A DNA stretch of 64,000 nucleotides from an uncultured Oscillibacter sp. (lineage in GTDB: Bacteria > Bacillota > Clostridia > Oscillospirales > Oscillospiraceae), in NCBI GenBank assembly GCA_900544615.1, contig UQVS01000011.1:10457-74456 (forward strand), written 5' to 3'. The notes beneath the pieces are model-generated. The model was not told where the DNA came from and did not search any database. It saw nothing but the letters and a program-made list of their open reading frames with translations. The position numbers were made by a program, and so were the translations under genes. Below are positions 1-8,192 of the stretch, piece by piece (position 1 is the stretch's first letter; the number at the start of each line of letters is the position of its first letter).

Positions 1-447
1 CTGCTCCATGGCGCCGGCGTGAACCGCGCAGATGCGGCGCTCCATGGCGCAGATGAATTTCAGGTGGATCCCCAGCATCTCCGCCAGATCGCCGGCGCTT
101 TCGCAGACCTCGCCAATCAGCTTTACCAGATCTGCGTCCCGCAGCGCGGCCGGCTGCGCTTCAGCCAGATATTCAGCGGAGGAAAGGCTGTTCACCAGCC
201 GCAGCAGCCGGTAAAAGCTCTGATCCAGCACTGCGGCCTTGGCATCCAGCACGGGATCCTGTTCCCGCGCTTCCGCCGGAATGGCCTGAGACGCGGCAAG
301 GTAGAGGTTGCTGAGCAAACCGCGCATCTGATTGGCAAGATTGGGGAGCAGCGCGGCCAGATCTTCCTGAACCTGACCCACGGGAAACACCTTCTTTCTT
401 CCAGATGGCATAAAACTATCATAGGCAGTCCGCCCGGATCTACCCAT
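1..447 (-). CDS. Histidine-kinase-like protein, N-terminal part (runs off window)
   Basis: Only the first ~149 residues lie in the window; the gene continues past base 1. The visible part is helical and begins with a segment resembling a kinase dimerisation helix (LLPNLANQMRGLLSNL, about residues 33-48), followed by helices typical of the second dimerisation helix (SFYRLLRLVNSLSSAEYL). The catalytic ATPase domain would lie outside. At the usual phospho-acceptor position (SHExRTP in classical kinases) the sequence reads ANQMRG, so Asn replaces His. ATG at 447 gives the longest ATG form; an in-frame ATG at 411 is equally possible, and neither has a good ribosome site. The gene is divergent from gapA. 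The assignment rests on pattern only. Confidence 0.5.
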   Translation of the reverse strand, partial: MGRSGRTAYDSFMPSGRKKVFPVGQVQEDLAALLPNLANQMRGLLSNLYLAASQAIPAEAREQDPVLDAKAAVLDQSFYRLLRLVNSLSSAEYLAEAQPAALRDADLVKLIGEVCESAGDLAEMLGIHLKFICAMERRICAVHAGAMEQ

Positions 448-689
448 GGCAAATTTTTGCAAGTAATAAGCACGTAATAAGATGGTATCAGAAAACGGCG
501 CGGAATACAAGAAATTTGTCAGATTATGCAGAAATTTCACGGAGCGGTTCGTCTCCTCCCGCCCCGGCAGTCTCCGCCTGCGGTGTGTCCGCCGCGTAAA
601 CGGTGTGTTATGCAAAGAGAACAAGACACGGCAAAATCCGACGACGTATTTTTACGTACCAGTCACTATTTTGTTTCGGAAAATAAGTT

Positions 690-695
690 TATAAT
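690..695 (+). promoter_or_regulatory. Probable -10 box of gapA
   Basis: A perfect TATAAT lies 48 bases before the gapA start. No clear -35 hexamer sits at the right distance (TATTTT at 667-672 with 17 bases is the best). Bases 448-689 between the divergent genes show nothing else I recognise. Confidence 0.45.
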
Positions 696-743
696 GAAGC
701 CAAACAAATCGGCGGACACGATTTGACAGGAGGAGATTTCGAT

Positions 744-1769
744 ATGGCAATTAAAGTTGGTATCAACGGCTTTGGCCGCATCGGCCGCGTGGCTCTGCGG
801 ATCATGGTAGAGCGGGGCAGCAGCAGTTATCAGATCTGCGGCATCAACCTGCGGAATGCGGATCTGGATTATATGGTATATCAGGTGAAGTACGACTCCG
901 TGTTCCGCACGTTCCGTGACACTGTGGAGCATGACGACCGCCACCTCATCATCAACGGCAAGAAGATCCGGGTCTACAGCGAAAGCGACATTACGCAGAT
1001 CCCCTGGGATGACTGCGGCGCAGAATACATCATTGAGTCCACCGGCGCGTTCAACACCGTGGAAAAGGCCAGCGCCCATTTGCAGAACGGTGCGAAGAAG
1101 GTCATTATCTCCGCCCCCTCCAAGGACGATGTGATGCCCACCTTCGTCATGGGCGTCAACCATCTGAAATACACCCCGGATATGGACGTGGTATCCAACG
1201 CCTCCTGCACCACCAACTGCCTTGCCCCCATGACCAAGGTCATCAACGATACCTTCGGCATCAAGCAGGCGCTGATGAGTACCATCCACTCCGCCACCGC
1301 CAAGCAGAAGGCCGTGGACGCCCGTGCGGGCCGCGACTGGCGGACGGGCCGCAGTGTGCTGGGCAACATCATCCCCTCCACCACCGGCGCTGCCAAGGCT
1401 GTGGGACAGGTGATTCCGGAGCTGAAAGGCAAAATGACCGGCATGAGCTTCCGGGTTCCCACCAACGACGTGTCCGTGGTGGATCTCACCGCCCGGCTGA
1501 TCCATCCCGCCAGCTACCACGACGTGTGCGTGGCCATGCGGAACGCCGCCAAGAACAGCATGAAGGGCATCATCACCTGCACCACCGATCAGGTGGTCTC
1601 CTCCGACCTGACGGGCTTCTCTGAAACCTGCATTTTCGACGAGACTGCCGGCATCATGCTGGACGACGATTTCGTGAAGCTCATTGCGTGGTACGACAAC
1701 GAATGGGGCTACACCAGCAAGCTGCTGGATCTGATGGCTCATATGTACAAGGTGGATCACGAGGCCTGA
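744..1769 (+). CDS. gapA: Glyceraldehyde-3-phosphate dehydrogenase
   Basis: Cytosolic glycolytic enzyme that oxidises and phosphorylates glyceraldehyde-3-phosphate to 1,3-bisphosphoglycerate. The 341-residue protein has the dinucleotide loop NGFGRIGR (residues 8-15), the catalytic SNASCTTNC with Cys155, the partner His182 (STIHSAT) and the C-terminal WYDNEWGY. The start is ATG 744, preceded by AGGAGG at 729-734; the frame extends 21 bases further upstream but lacks a ribosome site there. Odd point: where NAD-dependent enzymes have Asn-Asp at the end of the second strand, this one reads INLRN (Asn35-Leu36-Arg37). The Asp that excludes the NADP 2'-phosphate is missing, so cofactor preference may differ. 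It is monocistronic, closed by the terminator at 1857-1892. Confidence 0.96.
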   Translation: MAIKVGINGFGRIGRVALRIMVERGSSSYQICGINLRNADLDYMVYQVKYDSVFRTFRDTVEHDDRHLIINGKKIRVYSESDITQIPWDDCGAEYIIESTGAFNTVEKASAHLQNGAKKVIISAPSKDDVMPTFVMGVNHLKYTPDMDVVSNASCTTNCLAPMTKVINDTFGIKQALMSTIHSATAKQKAVDARAGRDWRTGRSVLGNIIPSTTGAAKAVGQVIPELKGKMTGMSFRVPTNDVSVVDLTARLIHPASYHDVCVAMRNAAKNSMKGIITCTTDQVVSSDLTGFSETCIFDETAGIMLDDDFVKLIAWYDNEWGYTSKLLDLMAHMYKVDHEA

Positions 1770-1856
1770 GAGGCGTTTGCAGACCTTCCCAGCATATTCC
1801 GTGCATTCAAAAACGGTTCCGGGAACAATGCGCCGGGACTCGGATCATAACAGCTG

Positions 1857-1892
1857 CGCTCCACTGCCGAAATGGCAGTGGAGCGTTTTTTT
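1857..1892 (+). terminator. Terminator of gapA
   Basis: A perfect 12-bp stem (CGCTCCACTGCC at 1857-1868 with its complement at 1874-1885), a GAAAT loop and seven T. Confidence 0.92.
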
Positions 1893-1923
1893 GCCTTCAG
1901 CGCTGCGCTAATCCGCGTTTTGC

Positions 1924-1941
1924 GAAAACGTATACGTTTGC
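1924..1941. promoter_or_regulatory. Possible distal LacI-type operator
   Basis: AAACGTATACGTTT (1926-1939) is a palindrome resembling the operator at 2109-2122 but with a wider centre (CGTATACG instead of CG). It lies about 140 bases upstream of the transporter promoter, where an auxiliary looping site could sit. Speculative. Confidence 0.3.
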
Positions 1942-2065
1942 AGAACGGATTTTCTCCATCGCACATCGGTAATACCGTCAAAAAAACGCCAGCCAGTATT
2001 GTATATTTTGCACATCATCCGTGAAAATAGATAAAAAAATCATGGGAAAATAGCCATAATCCTCC

Positions 2066-2095
2066 TTGACAACTCCCATCCAAATTCACTATAAT
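2066..2095 (+). promoter_or_regulatory. Promoter of the ABC transporter operon
   Basis: Consensus TTGACA (2066-2071), an 18-base spacer and consensus TATAAT (2090-2095). The operator palindrome begins 13 bases downstream of the -10 box, at the transcription start, so a bound repressor would block initiation or escape. The rest of 1893-2217 shows only this promoter and its operators. Confidence 0.9.
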
Positions 2096-2108
2096 ATGCT
2101 CAAAGAAG

Positions 2109-2122
2109 CGCAAACGTTTGCG
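2109..2122. promoter_or_regulatory. LacI-family operator (transporter operon)
   Basis: A perfect 14-bp palindrome CGCAAACGTTTGCG with the central CG typical of LacI/GalR operators. Close relatives occur at 12226-12239 and 12426-12439, next to the LacI gene at 12469, which is the likely regulator. Confidence 0.85.
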
Positions 2123-2217
2123 ATTAGGGGCTGTTAAGGAACGGCCAACCCCTGCTTGCAGAATGCGCCGAACCGCTCCCAGCGTTTCCCCGGCAGTATT
2201 CAGAAAGAGGTGTTATC

Positions 2218-4041
2218 GTGTCGAAGAATGGCTTACCCAGAAAACCCCTGACCAAGCGGCGCCTGAAAAACCTGATCCTGAACGTGCTGAAAAATCCCTT
2301 TAACATGGTGGTGCTGGTCAGCCTTGTGATCCTGTTCTGTCTTATCATCATCCCTCTGCTGACCATGATCGCCAATACCTTCACGCTGGCGCAGGGCGAG
2401 CTGCGCCGGGTACAGGGTCATGTGGGAGACTTCACCCTGTACTACTGGAAGTACATCCTTGCCAGTACCCTGTCCGGCGCCGTGCTGTGGGGGCCGCTGA
2501 AAAACTCCTTTATCTGCGGCTTTTTCACCGTGCTGGTTTCGGTGCCTCTTGGCTCCGTTCTGGCATGGCTGATGATCCGCACCGACATTCCCGGCAAGAA
2601 GATCCTGGGCCTGCTGGTCACTGTCCCCTACATGATCCCCTCCTGGACCAAGGCACTGGCGTGGCTGGCCATGTTCCGCAACTCCACCTCCGGCGCTGAC
2701 GGCTTTCTGGCCGGCATGGGCATCCCGATCCCCGACTGGCTGGCCTACGGCCCCATTGCCATCGTCCTGTGTATGTCCATGCACTATTACGCATTTTCCT
2801 ATATTATGGTCTCCGGCGCGCTCCGCTCCATCAACTCCGAGCTGGAGGAAATGGGCGAGATTCAGGGGGCCAGCAAGGCGCAGATCCTGCGGCACATCAC
2901 CCTGCCCCTGATCCTGCCCTCCGTGCTCTCCGCCACCGTCATGACCATCAGCAAATCCATCGGTACATACGGCGTCCCTGCCAACCTCGGCAACCGCATC
3001 GGTTACTACACGCTGGCCACTAAAATGCGTAACTTCATCGATCAGGGGCCGCAGGCCGTCGGTTACGCCATGTCCATCGTGCTGGTGCTGCTGGCAGCTC
3101 TCATCATCTTCTCCAACCAGCGGATCGTGGGCGTCCGCAAGTCCTACGCCACCGTCAGCGGCAAGGGCGGCCGCGCCACGCTGATGCCTCTGGGCAAGGC
3201 CAAGAAGCCTCTGATGGCGTTTTTGATGGTATTCCTCTTCCTGGCCATGGTGGTGCCCTTCTTCGTGCTGATTATGGAAACCTTCCAGATCACCACCGGC
3301 GCCGGCTACGGGCTGGATAACCTGACCCTCTACAACTGGATCGGCAAGTCCGGCCAGATTGCCAAGTACACCAACTACGAAGGCATCTTCCGGGATCCCA
3401 AGTTCTTCAGTGCCTTCTGGAACACCATCCGCCTGACTCTCATCGGCTCCATCATCACCGCCATCTGCGGCCAGTTTCTGGGCTACATCAGCTCCCGCGG
3501 CCGCGGCAAGTGGTACGGCGACCTGACGGAGCAGATGGTGTTCGTGCCCTACCTGATGAGCGGCATTGCTTTCTCCACCATGTATTTCTCCATGTTCTCC
3601 CGGCCTCATCTGGGGGGACTGCTCCCCTCCCTGTACGGTACCTTTGCCCTGATTGTCCTCACCTCCGTAGTCAAGCACTTCCCCTTCGCCAGCAAATCCG
3701 GCACAGCCAATATGCTCTCCATCAGTACGGAACTGGAGGAGGCGGCAGATATTGCCGGTGCCAGCTTCTGGAAGCGGATGAGTTCCATCATCGTGCCGCT
3801 GGCGAAAAACGGCTTCATCTCCGGCTTCATGCTGACCTTCATCTCCATTGCCAAGGAGCTGGATCTGGTCATCATCATGATGACTCCCTCCACCCAGACC
3901 ATGTCCTATCTGGCCTTTACCTACTCGCAGGAGGGCTACAACCAGATGTCCGACGCAGTATCCGTCTGCGTGCTGGCCTTCATTCTGGTGTGCTACACCG
4001 TGGCCAACCGCTTCGGCGCAGACCTCAACAAGAGTATGTAA
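2218..4041 (+). CDS. ABC transporter permease, fused two-domain (FbpB/AfuB type)
   Basis: Inner-membrane channel of an importer: 607 residues, two tandem permease domains in one chain, as in ferric-iron FbpB and hexose-phosphate AfuB proteins. Each half carries an EAA-type loop that contacts the ATPase: ELEEMGEIQGASKAQILRHI in the first and ELEEAADIAGASFWKRM in the second. Strong hydrophobic segments begin near residues 30-55 and recur in both halves. The start is GTG 2218 with AGAGGTG upstream. It is the first gene of a five-gene operon under the LacI operator and is followed after 37 bases by the ATPase. The family covers Fe3+, thiamine, phosphonates and sugar phosphates. The phosphatase-rich context favours a phosphorylated substrate, which is inference. 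Confidence 0.9.
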   Translation: MSKNGLPRKPLTKRRLKNLILNVLKNPFNMVVLVSLVILFCLIIIPLLTMIANTFTLAQGELRRVQGHVGDFTLYYWKYILASTLSGAVLWGPLKNSFICGFFTVLVSVPLGSVLAWLMIRTDIPGKKILGLLVTVPYMIPSWTKALAWLAMFRNSTSGADGFLAGMGIPIPDWLAYGPIAIVLCMSMHYYAFSYIMVSGALRSINSELEEMGEIQGASKAQILRHITLPLILPSVLSATVMTISKSIGTYGVPANLGNRIGYYTLATKMRNFIDQGPQAVGYAMSIVLVLLAALIIFSNQRIVGVRKSYATVSGKGGRATLMPLGKAKKPLMAFLMVFLFLAMVVPFFVLIMETFQITTGAGYGLDNLTLYNWIGKSGQIAKYTNYEGIFRDPKFFSAFWNTIRLTLIGSIITAICGQFLGYISSRGRGKWYGDLTEQMVFVPYLMSGIAFSTMYFSMFSRPHLGGLLPSLYGTFALIVLTSVVKHFPFASKSGTANMLSISTELEEAADIAGASFWKRMSSIIVPLAKNGFISGFMLTFISIAKELDLVIIMMTPSTQTMSYLAFTYSQEGYNQMSDAVSVCVLAFILVCYTVANRFGADLNKSM

Positions 4042-4078
4042 GTCCCGGAATTGTGACAGAACAGAAAGGAAAAATGAT

Positions 4079-5200
4079 ATGAGCCGCATTGAATTGAAGC
4101 ACATTGATAAATTTTACGGCAGCAACCACGTCCTCCGGGACATCAACCTCACCATTGAGGACGGCGACTTCATGACCCTGCTTGGCCCCTCCGGCTGCGG
4201 TAAGACCACCACCCTGCGCGTGGTCTCCGGTCTGGAAAAGCCCCAGAACGGCACCATGACCATCGACGGCGTGGAGATGATCAACGCGGACGACGCCTAC
4301 TATGCCGAACCCAGCAAGCGCGGACTGAATCTGGTGTTCCAGTCCTACGCCCTGTGGCCCCACATGACGGTGTACAACAACATCGCCTTCGGCCTGAAGA
4401 TCCAGAAGATGAGCAAGGCGGAGATCGACCGCCGGGTTATGGATTCCCTGAAAATGATGCGGATCGATATGTACAAGGACCGCTATCCCACCGAGCTGTC
4501 CGGCGGTCAGCAGCAGCGGGTAGCCATCGCCCGCGCCGTAGCCTCCAGTCCCAAGCTGCTGCTGCTTGACGAGCCGCTGTCCAATCTGGACGCCAAGCTC
4601 CGCATCGATATGCGGGCGGAGCTTCAGCGGCTTCACCGGGAGCTTGGCACCACCATCATCTACGTCACCCACGATCAGACTGAGGCGCTTACCATGTCCA
4701 CCAAGATCGCCCTGTTCAAAGCCGGCGAGCTGAATCAGGTGGCCACTCCCTCGGAACTGTACAACAACCCCGTTGATCTGGAAGCGGCGGACTTCATCGG
4801 CAATCCCCGCATCAACCTGCTGGACGGCAAGGCGGAGGTCGTTAACGGCCAGCTGGTAGTCAAGAGCGATCTGGGCGGGCATACCTTCCCCGCAGAGCAT
4901 CTCACCACCGAAGAATTCCCCAGAAGCGGCGAATTCGACTGCGTGCTGGCTATCCGCCCCGAACAGATCGCCATTTCCACCGAGCCGGTGGAGGGCGCCA
5001 TCCCCGTCAGCATCTACTCCAACCAGCCTGCCGGTTCCGAAACCATCACCACCCTGAAGGCCGGTACCGACGAATTTCTGGCCAAGGATATCGGTCAGAT
5101 CCATTATGATCTGGATCAGAAGGTCTGGGCCATCATCGATCAGAATAAGATCAACATCTACAACAAGGAGACCACCCGTCTGATCAAACGCGCGGTGTAA
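4079..5200 (+). CDS. ABC transporter ATP-binding protein (FbpC/AfuC type)
   Basis: Cytoplasmic ATPase that powers the importer. The 373 residues show Walker A GPSGCGKTT (36-44), Q-loop VFQSYALWPHM, signature LSGGQQQR, Walker B LLLLDEPLSNLDAKLR, switch His in YVTHDQTEA, then a C-terminal TOBE-type domain from about residue 240, as in CUT1/Fe3+ transporters. The start ATG 4079 follows AGAAAGGA. It sits between the permease and the binding lipoprotein and belongs to the same transcript. The sequence does not reveal the substrate. Confidence 0.93.
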   Translation: MSRIELKHIDKFYGSNHVLRDINLTIEDGDFMTLLGPSGCGKTTTLRVVSGLEKPQNGTMTIDGVEMINADDAYYAEPSKRGLNLVFQSYALWPHMTVYNNIAFGLKIQKMSKAEIDRRVMDSLKMMRIDMYKDRYPTELSGGQQQRVAIARAVASSPKLLLLDEPLSNLDAKLRIDMRAELQRLHRELGTTIIYVTHDQTEALTMSTKIALFKAGELNQVATPSELYNNPVDLEAADFIGNPRINLLDGKAEVVNGQLVVKSDLGGHTFPAEHLTTEEFPRSGEFDCVLAIRPEQIAISTEPVEGAIPVSIYSNQPAGSETITTLKAGTDEFLAKDIGQIHYDLDQKVWAIIDQNKINIYNKETTRLIKRAV

Positions 5201-5270
5201 GCCGTGTCTTGATATGCGTCCCTATTCAGGCCCCGCCTGCGGCGCGGCCAAAACGTGAAAGGAGTCCCCG

Positions 5271-6569
5271 ATGAAAATGAAGAAGTTTTTTGCACTGCTT
5301 CTCTCCCTCTCCATGGCGCTGAGTCTGGCCGCCTGCGGCAGCAAGGGCGCCGATGAATCCAGCGACTCCCAATCCGGCAGCGATGCCGCCAGCGACCTGC
5401 ATCTTGGCTACGATCTCAACACCGGCGAGAGTTTCTACGGCCCCTACTATGACGAATGGAGCGACAAGACCGACGAAGAGCTTTTCGAAGAAGCCCTGAA
5501 GGAGGAGACCACCATCAATGTCTACGCCACCTCCTCCAAGATGCTGAAGGTGGAGGAGAGTTTTGAGGAAACCTACCCCGGCCTTGATCTGGTGGTATTC
5601 GATCTGGACAGCGACGAGGTGCTCTCCAAGGCCAAAATCGAGCACGACACCGGCCACATCACCGCCGACGTGCTTCAGACCAAGGACGTCAACGGCAACG
5701 TGTTCCACGAGTGGTACAATCAGGACATTCTGGAGCCTTACTTCCCCAAGGACATCTGCTCTCACATCGACGAGGAAAACCTGAAATATGGCTATCCTCT
5801 GTACGCCTCCCAGTCCATGTGGTACTATAATACTGCTGCCTTCCCCGTCCGCCAGCCCATCCACAGCTGGTGGGAGATCATCGAGAAAAAGGAGGACGGC
5901 ACGCAGAAATTCCGTCTCTTCACCAAGGAGATCGGTCAGGAGTCCGCGTACCTGTCCCTGTTCGCCAGCTTCATCAACAATGCCGACGAGATGGAACAGT
6001 CCTACAAGGATATCTACGGCAAGGATCTGGAATACACCTATGACGCTTCCTCCTTCGGCTTTGAGGTTCCCGAAAACAATGCCGGTGTGGAGTACCTGTG
6101 GCGCTTTTCTCAGGCCGAGATGACCTTCATCGGCGATGGTGATGAGCTGGTGCTGGCCGTTCACAATTCCACCGCTGACGATCCCGCCCTGTGCCTGGCT
6201 TCCGCCGGCAAGATCGGCAACCGTGACGAATCCGGCTATGACATTGCCTGGTGCCTGAATCTGGAGCCTTACACCGCCCTGCTGAATCTGGAGTCCCTGT
6301 TCATCGCCAAGGGCACCAACAGCCCCGCCGGCGCCCGTCTGTTCGTCCGGTACATCACCGGCGGTGCCGACGGCCAGAGCGAAGGCATGAAGCCCTTCAA
6401 GAAGGAAGGCAACTGGCTCGTCCGCGACGACGTGGAGGACAAGAAGAACCCCGCCAAGCTCAGCGAGCTGGGCGCCCGCACCAACGACCTCAGCGCGATT
6501 TATGACATCTATCCCGACGTGCAGGATATGTGGACCTATTGGCTTGCCCAGAATCCCAGGATGAAGTAA
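5271..6569 (+). CDS. Extracellular solute-binding lipoprotein of the ABC importer
   Basis: Substrate-capture component, 432 residues. A basic start, a hydrophobic stretch and the lipobox LAAC predict cleavage and lipidation at Cys22, followed by a Ser/Asp-rich linker (residues 23-45), typical of a membrane-tethered protein in Gram-positive bacteria. The mature part resembles the Fe3+-type solute-binding family. I see no obvious run of Tyr residues arranged for iron chelation, but ligand residues cannot be read reliably by eye. AAAGGAG at 5257-5263 fixes ATG 5271. The gene comes third in the operon, where high expression is expected. Confidence 0.88.
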   Translation: MKMKKFFALLLSLSMALSLAACGSKGADESSDSQSGSDAASDLHLGYDLNTGESFYGPYYDEWSDKTDEELFEEALKEETTINVYATSSKMLKVEESFEETYPGLDLVVFDLDSDEVLSKAKIEHDTGHITADVLQTKDVNGNVFHEWYNQDILEPYFPKDICSHIDEENLKYGYPLYASQSMWYYNTAAFPVRQPIHSWWEIIEKKEDGTQKFRLFTKEIGQESAYLSLFASFINNADEMEQSYKDIYGKDLEYTYDASSFGFEVPENNAGVEYLWRFSQAEMTFIGDGDELVLAVHNSTADDPALCLASAGKIGNRDESGYDIAWCLNLEPYTALLNLESLFIAKGTNSPAGARLFVRYITGGADGQSEGMKPFKKEGNWLVRDDVEDKKNPAKLSELGARTNDLSAIYDIYPDVQDMWTYWLAQNPRMK

Positions 6570-6597
6570 ATTCCGGCCCATGTGCCGGGATCCCGAT

Positions 6598-6623
6598 CTC
6601 CGGGCGGCAGCTGCCGCCCGGAG
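6598..6623 (+). repeat. Intercistronic hairpin after the lipoprotein gene
   Basis: A perfect 26-base palindrome (13 bases each way, starting CTCCGGGCGG) preceded by a smaller one at 6572-6588. There is no T-run, so it more likely stabilises the upstream message or lowers downstream expression than fully terminates. Confidence 0.65.
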
Positions 6624-6680
6624 CCGAACCCTATGAAGCTGCCCCCGGCGGGGTCAGACGCAGAACAGACAGGAGACACT

Positions 6681-7196
6681 ATGAATCAGGATTTTGAAAA
6701 GGAACTGCAACGGACAGAGCGGGAAAAGGCACGCGCACAGCGGGTCGACTCCTTCTGGAACGCCTTTCAGCTGACGGAAAATGGTCATGTGAAAAGCACA
6801 CTGCTGCTGAATTCCTTCTGCCTGTCCATCGTGTTTTTGGCGGTTTATTTCGCCGCGTTTTATCTGCTCACCGACCCGATCCACGCACTGCTCTCCTCGG
6901 CTTCTCTGGCCGTCGAAAATCTGGCAAACGCACTGCTTCCCGCCATTGTCGGTACGGCAGTCTGCAGTCTGACGCACCTGTTCTGCCGTCCTCAGACAGT
7001 GCTGGCTTCCTATCTGTGGCTGCTGGCATTGGCAGCTGCCATTCTGGTCGTCATGCTGCTGATGCTGCACGGTGGGGCGGGAACGGCTCTGTTTCTGAGC
7101 TTTTACGCCATACTGGTGCCTGCGCCGCTAATTTCAGGCATTGCCGTTTCCCTGTGGGTCCTGCGCCGGAAGGGCAACCATTCACTACGTATATAA
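6681..7196 (+). CDS. Small integral membrane protein of unknown function
   Basis: The 171-residue protein has a charged N-terminal cytoplasmic stretch (residues 1-35, rich in Glu/Lys/Arg) and about four hydrophobic segments (roughly 40-62, 75-95, 110-130, 140-165). No family recognised. The start ATG 6681 is chosen because AGGAGA lies seven bases upstream; the open frame extends to 6582 but runs through the palindromic spacer. It is co-directional between the importer and a HAD gene, so probably an accessory of the same pathway. Confidence 0.7.
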   Translation: MNQDFEKELQRTEREKARAQRVDSFWNAFQLTENGHVKSTLLLNSFCLSIVFLAVYFAAFYLLTDPIHALLSSASLAVENLANALLPAIVGTAVCSLTHLFCRPQTVLASYLWLLALAAAILVVMLLMLHGGAGTALFLSFYAILVPAPLISGIAVSLWVLRRKGNHSLRI

Positions 7197-7215
7197 TAGA
7201 AAAGGCTGTGAAACA

Positions 7216-7962
7216 ATGATCGACACCGTACTGTTTGATATGGGCGGAACTCTGGAAGATATCCATGTAGACGACGAGAGCCGTCACGCCTCCATACAGG
7301 GGGTGCTGGATATTCTCCGCGCCCACGGTATTGACCCCGACAAGGATTTTGAAACCGCTGCCAGCGCGATCAACGCCGGCTGGGAACGTTACGGCGCTTA
7401 CCGGGATCCCCGGCAGAGGGAGCTGAAGCCGGAGGAGATCTGGGGCAGCTTTGTCCTGACGGATTTTGGTCTGGACGAGGAATCGGTGCGTTCCTATGCG
7501 GAGGAGCTGGCCCATATGTGGGAAGTCACCCACTACCACCGTGCGCTCCGTCCCCATGTTCGGGAAATGCTGGAGGGGCTGAAGGATCTGGGGATGAAGC
7601 TGGGCGTTATCAGCAACACCGCCAGTCTTTATCAGGTCTTTGACATTTTGAAGGAATACGGCATCCGGGATTACTTTCAGGATGTGACTCTTTCCTCCGT
7701 CACCGGGTATCGCAAGCCCAACCCCAATATTTTCATGGTCTCTCTCCATCAGGTGCAGTCCGATCCCGCCCATTGCGCCTATGTGGGCGATACCATCTCG
7801 CGGGATGTGATCGGCCCCATTCGGATGGGCTTCGGCGCAACCTTCCATATCGACTCGTATCTTACCCGATTGAAGGACACCCATGTTTCTCCGGATGTGA
7901 AAGCCACCTACAACATTCAGGATATCTATGAGGTATATACCATCCTGAAAGAATCCCATTGA
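7216..7962 (+). CDS. HAD-superfamily hydrolase (HAD 1 of the locus)
   Basis: Predicted cytoplasmic phosphotransfer hydrolase, 248 residues. Motif I is FDMGGTLED with nucleophile Asp8, motif II is the Ser of GVISNTAS, motif III the Lys of YRKPNPNIF and motif IV VGDTISRD. A helical cap lies between motifs I and II (C1-type cap). The residue two after the nucleophile is Gly10 where most HAD phosphatases have the acid/base Asp; the active glucose-1-phosphatase YihX also has DLGNV there, so activity is not excluded. Last gene of the transporter operon, followed by the terminator at 7991-8028. It resembles the three HAD proteins encoded leftward at 9850-12134. Confidence 0.88.
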   Translation: MIDTVLFDMGGTLEDIHVDDESRHASIQGVLDILRAHGIDPDKDFETAASAINAGWERYGAYRDPRQRELKPEEIWGSFVLTDFGLDEESVRSYAEELAHMWEVTHYHRALRPHVREMLEGLKDLGMKLGVISNTASLYQVFDILKEYGIRDYFQDVTLSSVTGYRKPNPNIFMVSLHQVQSDPAHCAYVGDTISRDVIGPIRMGFGATFHIDSYLTRLKDTHVSPDVKATYNIQDIYEVYTILKESH

Positions 7963-7990
7963 TTTGTTTCTCCACCTACCTTTTCATGCC

Positions 7991-8028
7991 AACGGAGCGG
8001 AACCGCCGAAAGGCGGTTTCGCTCCGTT
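7991..8028 (+). terminator. Terminator of the transporter operon
   Basis: A 17-bp stem with one G-T pair and a GAAA loop (AACGGAGCG at 7991-7999 opening the left arm), followed by TTTA. Between 8029 and 8120 I see no gene. Confidence 0.8.
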
Positions 8029-8123
8029 TATGCGCTACTCTGTGCCGACGTCCCGTATGCTGGTCCTGCGCCGCCGCCTTGGCTTTCCCATCCTCAGTCT
8101 GCCGGTTTCAGAAAATTGACAAA

Positions 8124-8160
8124 GAGCCGCCGGAAGCGCTGGCGGCGCTTCCGGCGGCTC
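8124..8160 (-). terminator. Terminator of the leftward HAD/mutase operon
   Basis: A perfect 16-bp stem (GAGCCGCCGGAAGCGC and its complement) with a five-base loop. On the minus strand it is followed by TTTGTCAATTTT. It lies 33 bases past the stop of the gene at 8193. Confidence 0.85.
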
Positions 8161-8192
8161 CCTCCCGATTTGTTTTCTCCTGTCAGCGGCGC

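Noticed and set aside
2233..4104. A 623-codon minus-strand open frame opposite the ABC permease
   Set aside because: Antisense shadow with His/Gln-rich composition; the plus-strand permease has all family motifs.
2218..6569. Naming the importer FbpABC (ferric iron)
   Set aside because: Domain layout fits, but the same family imports sugar phosphates and phosphonates, and the context has phosphatases rather than iron genes, so no substrate name was given.
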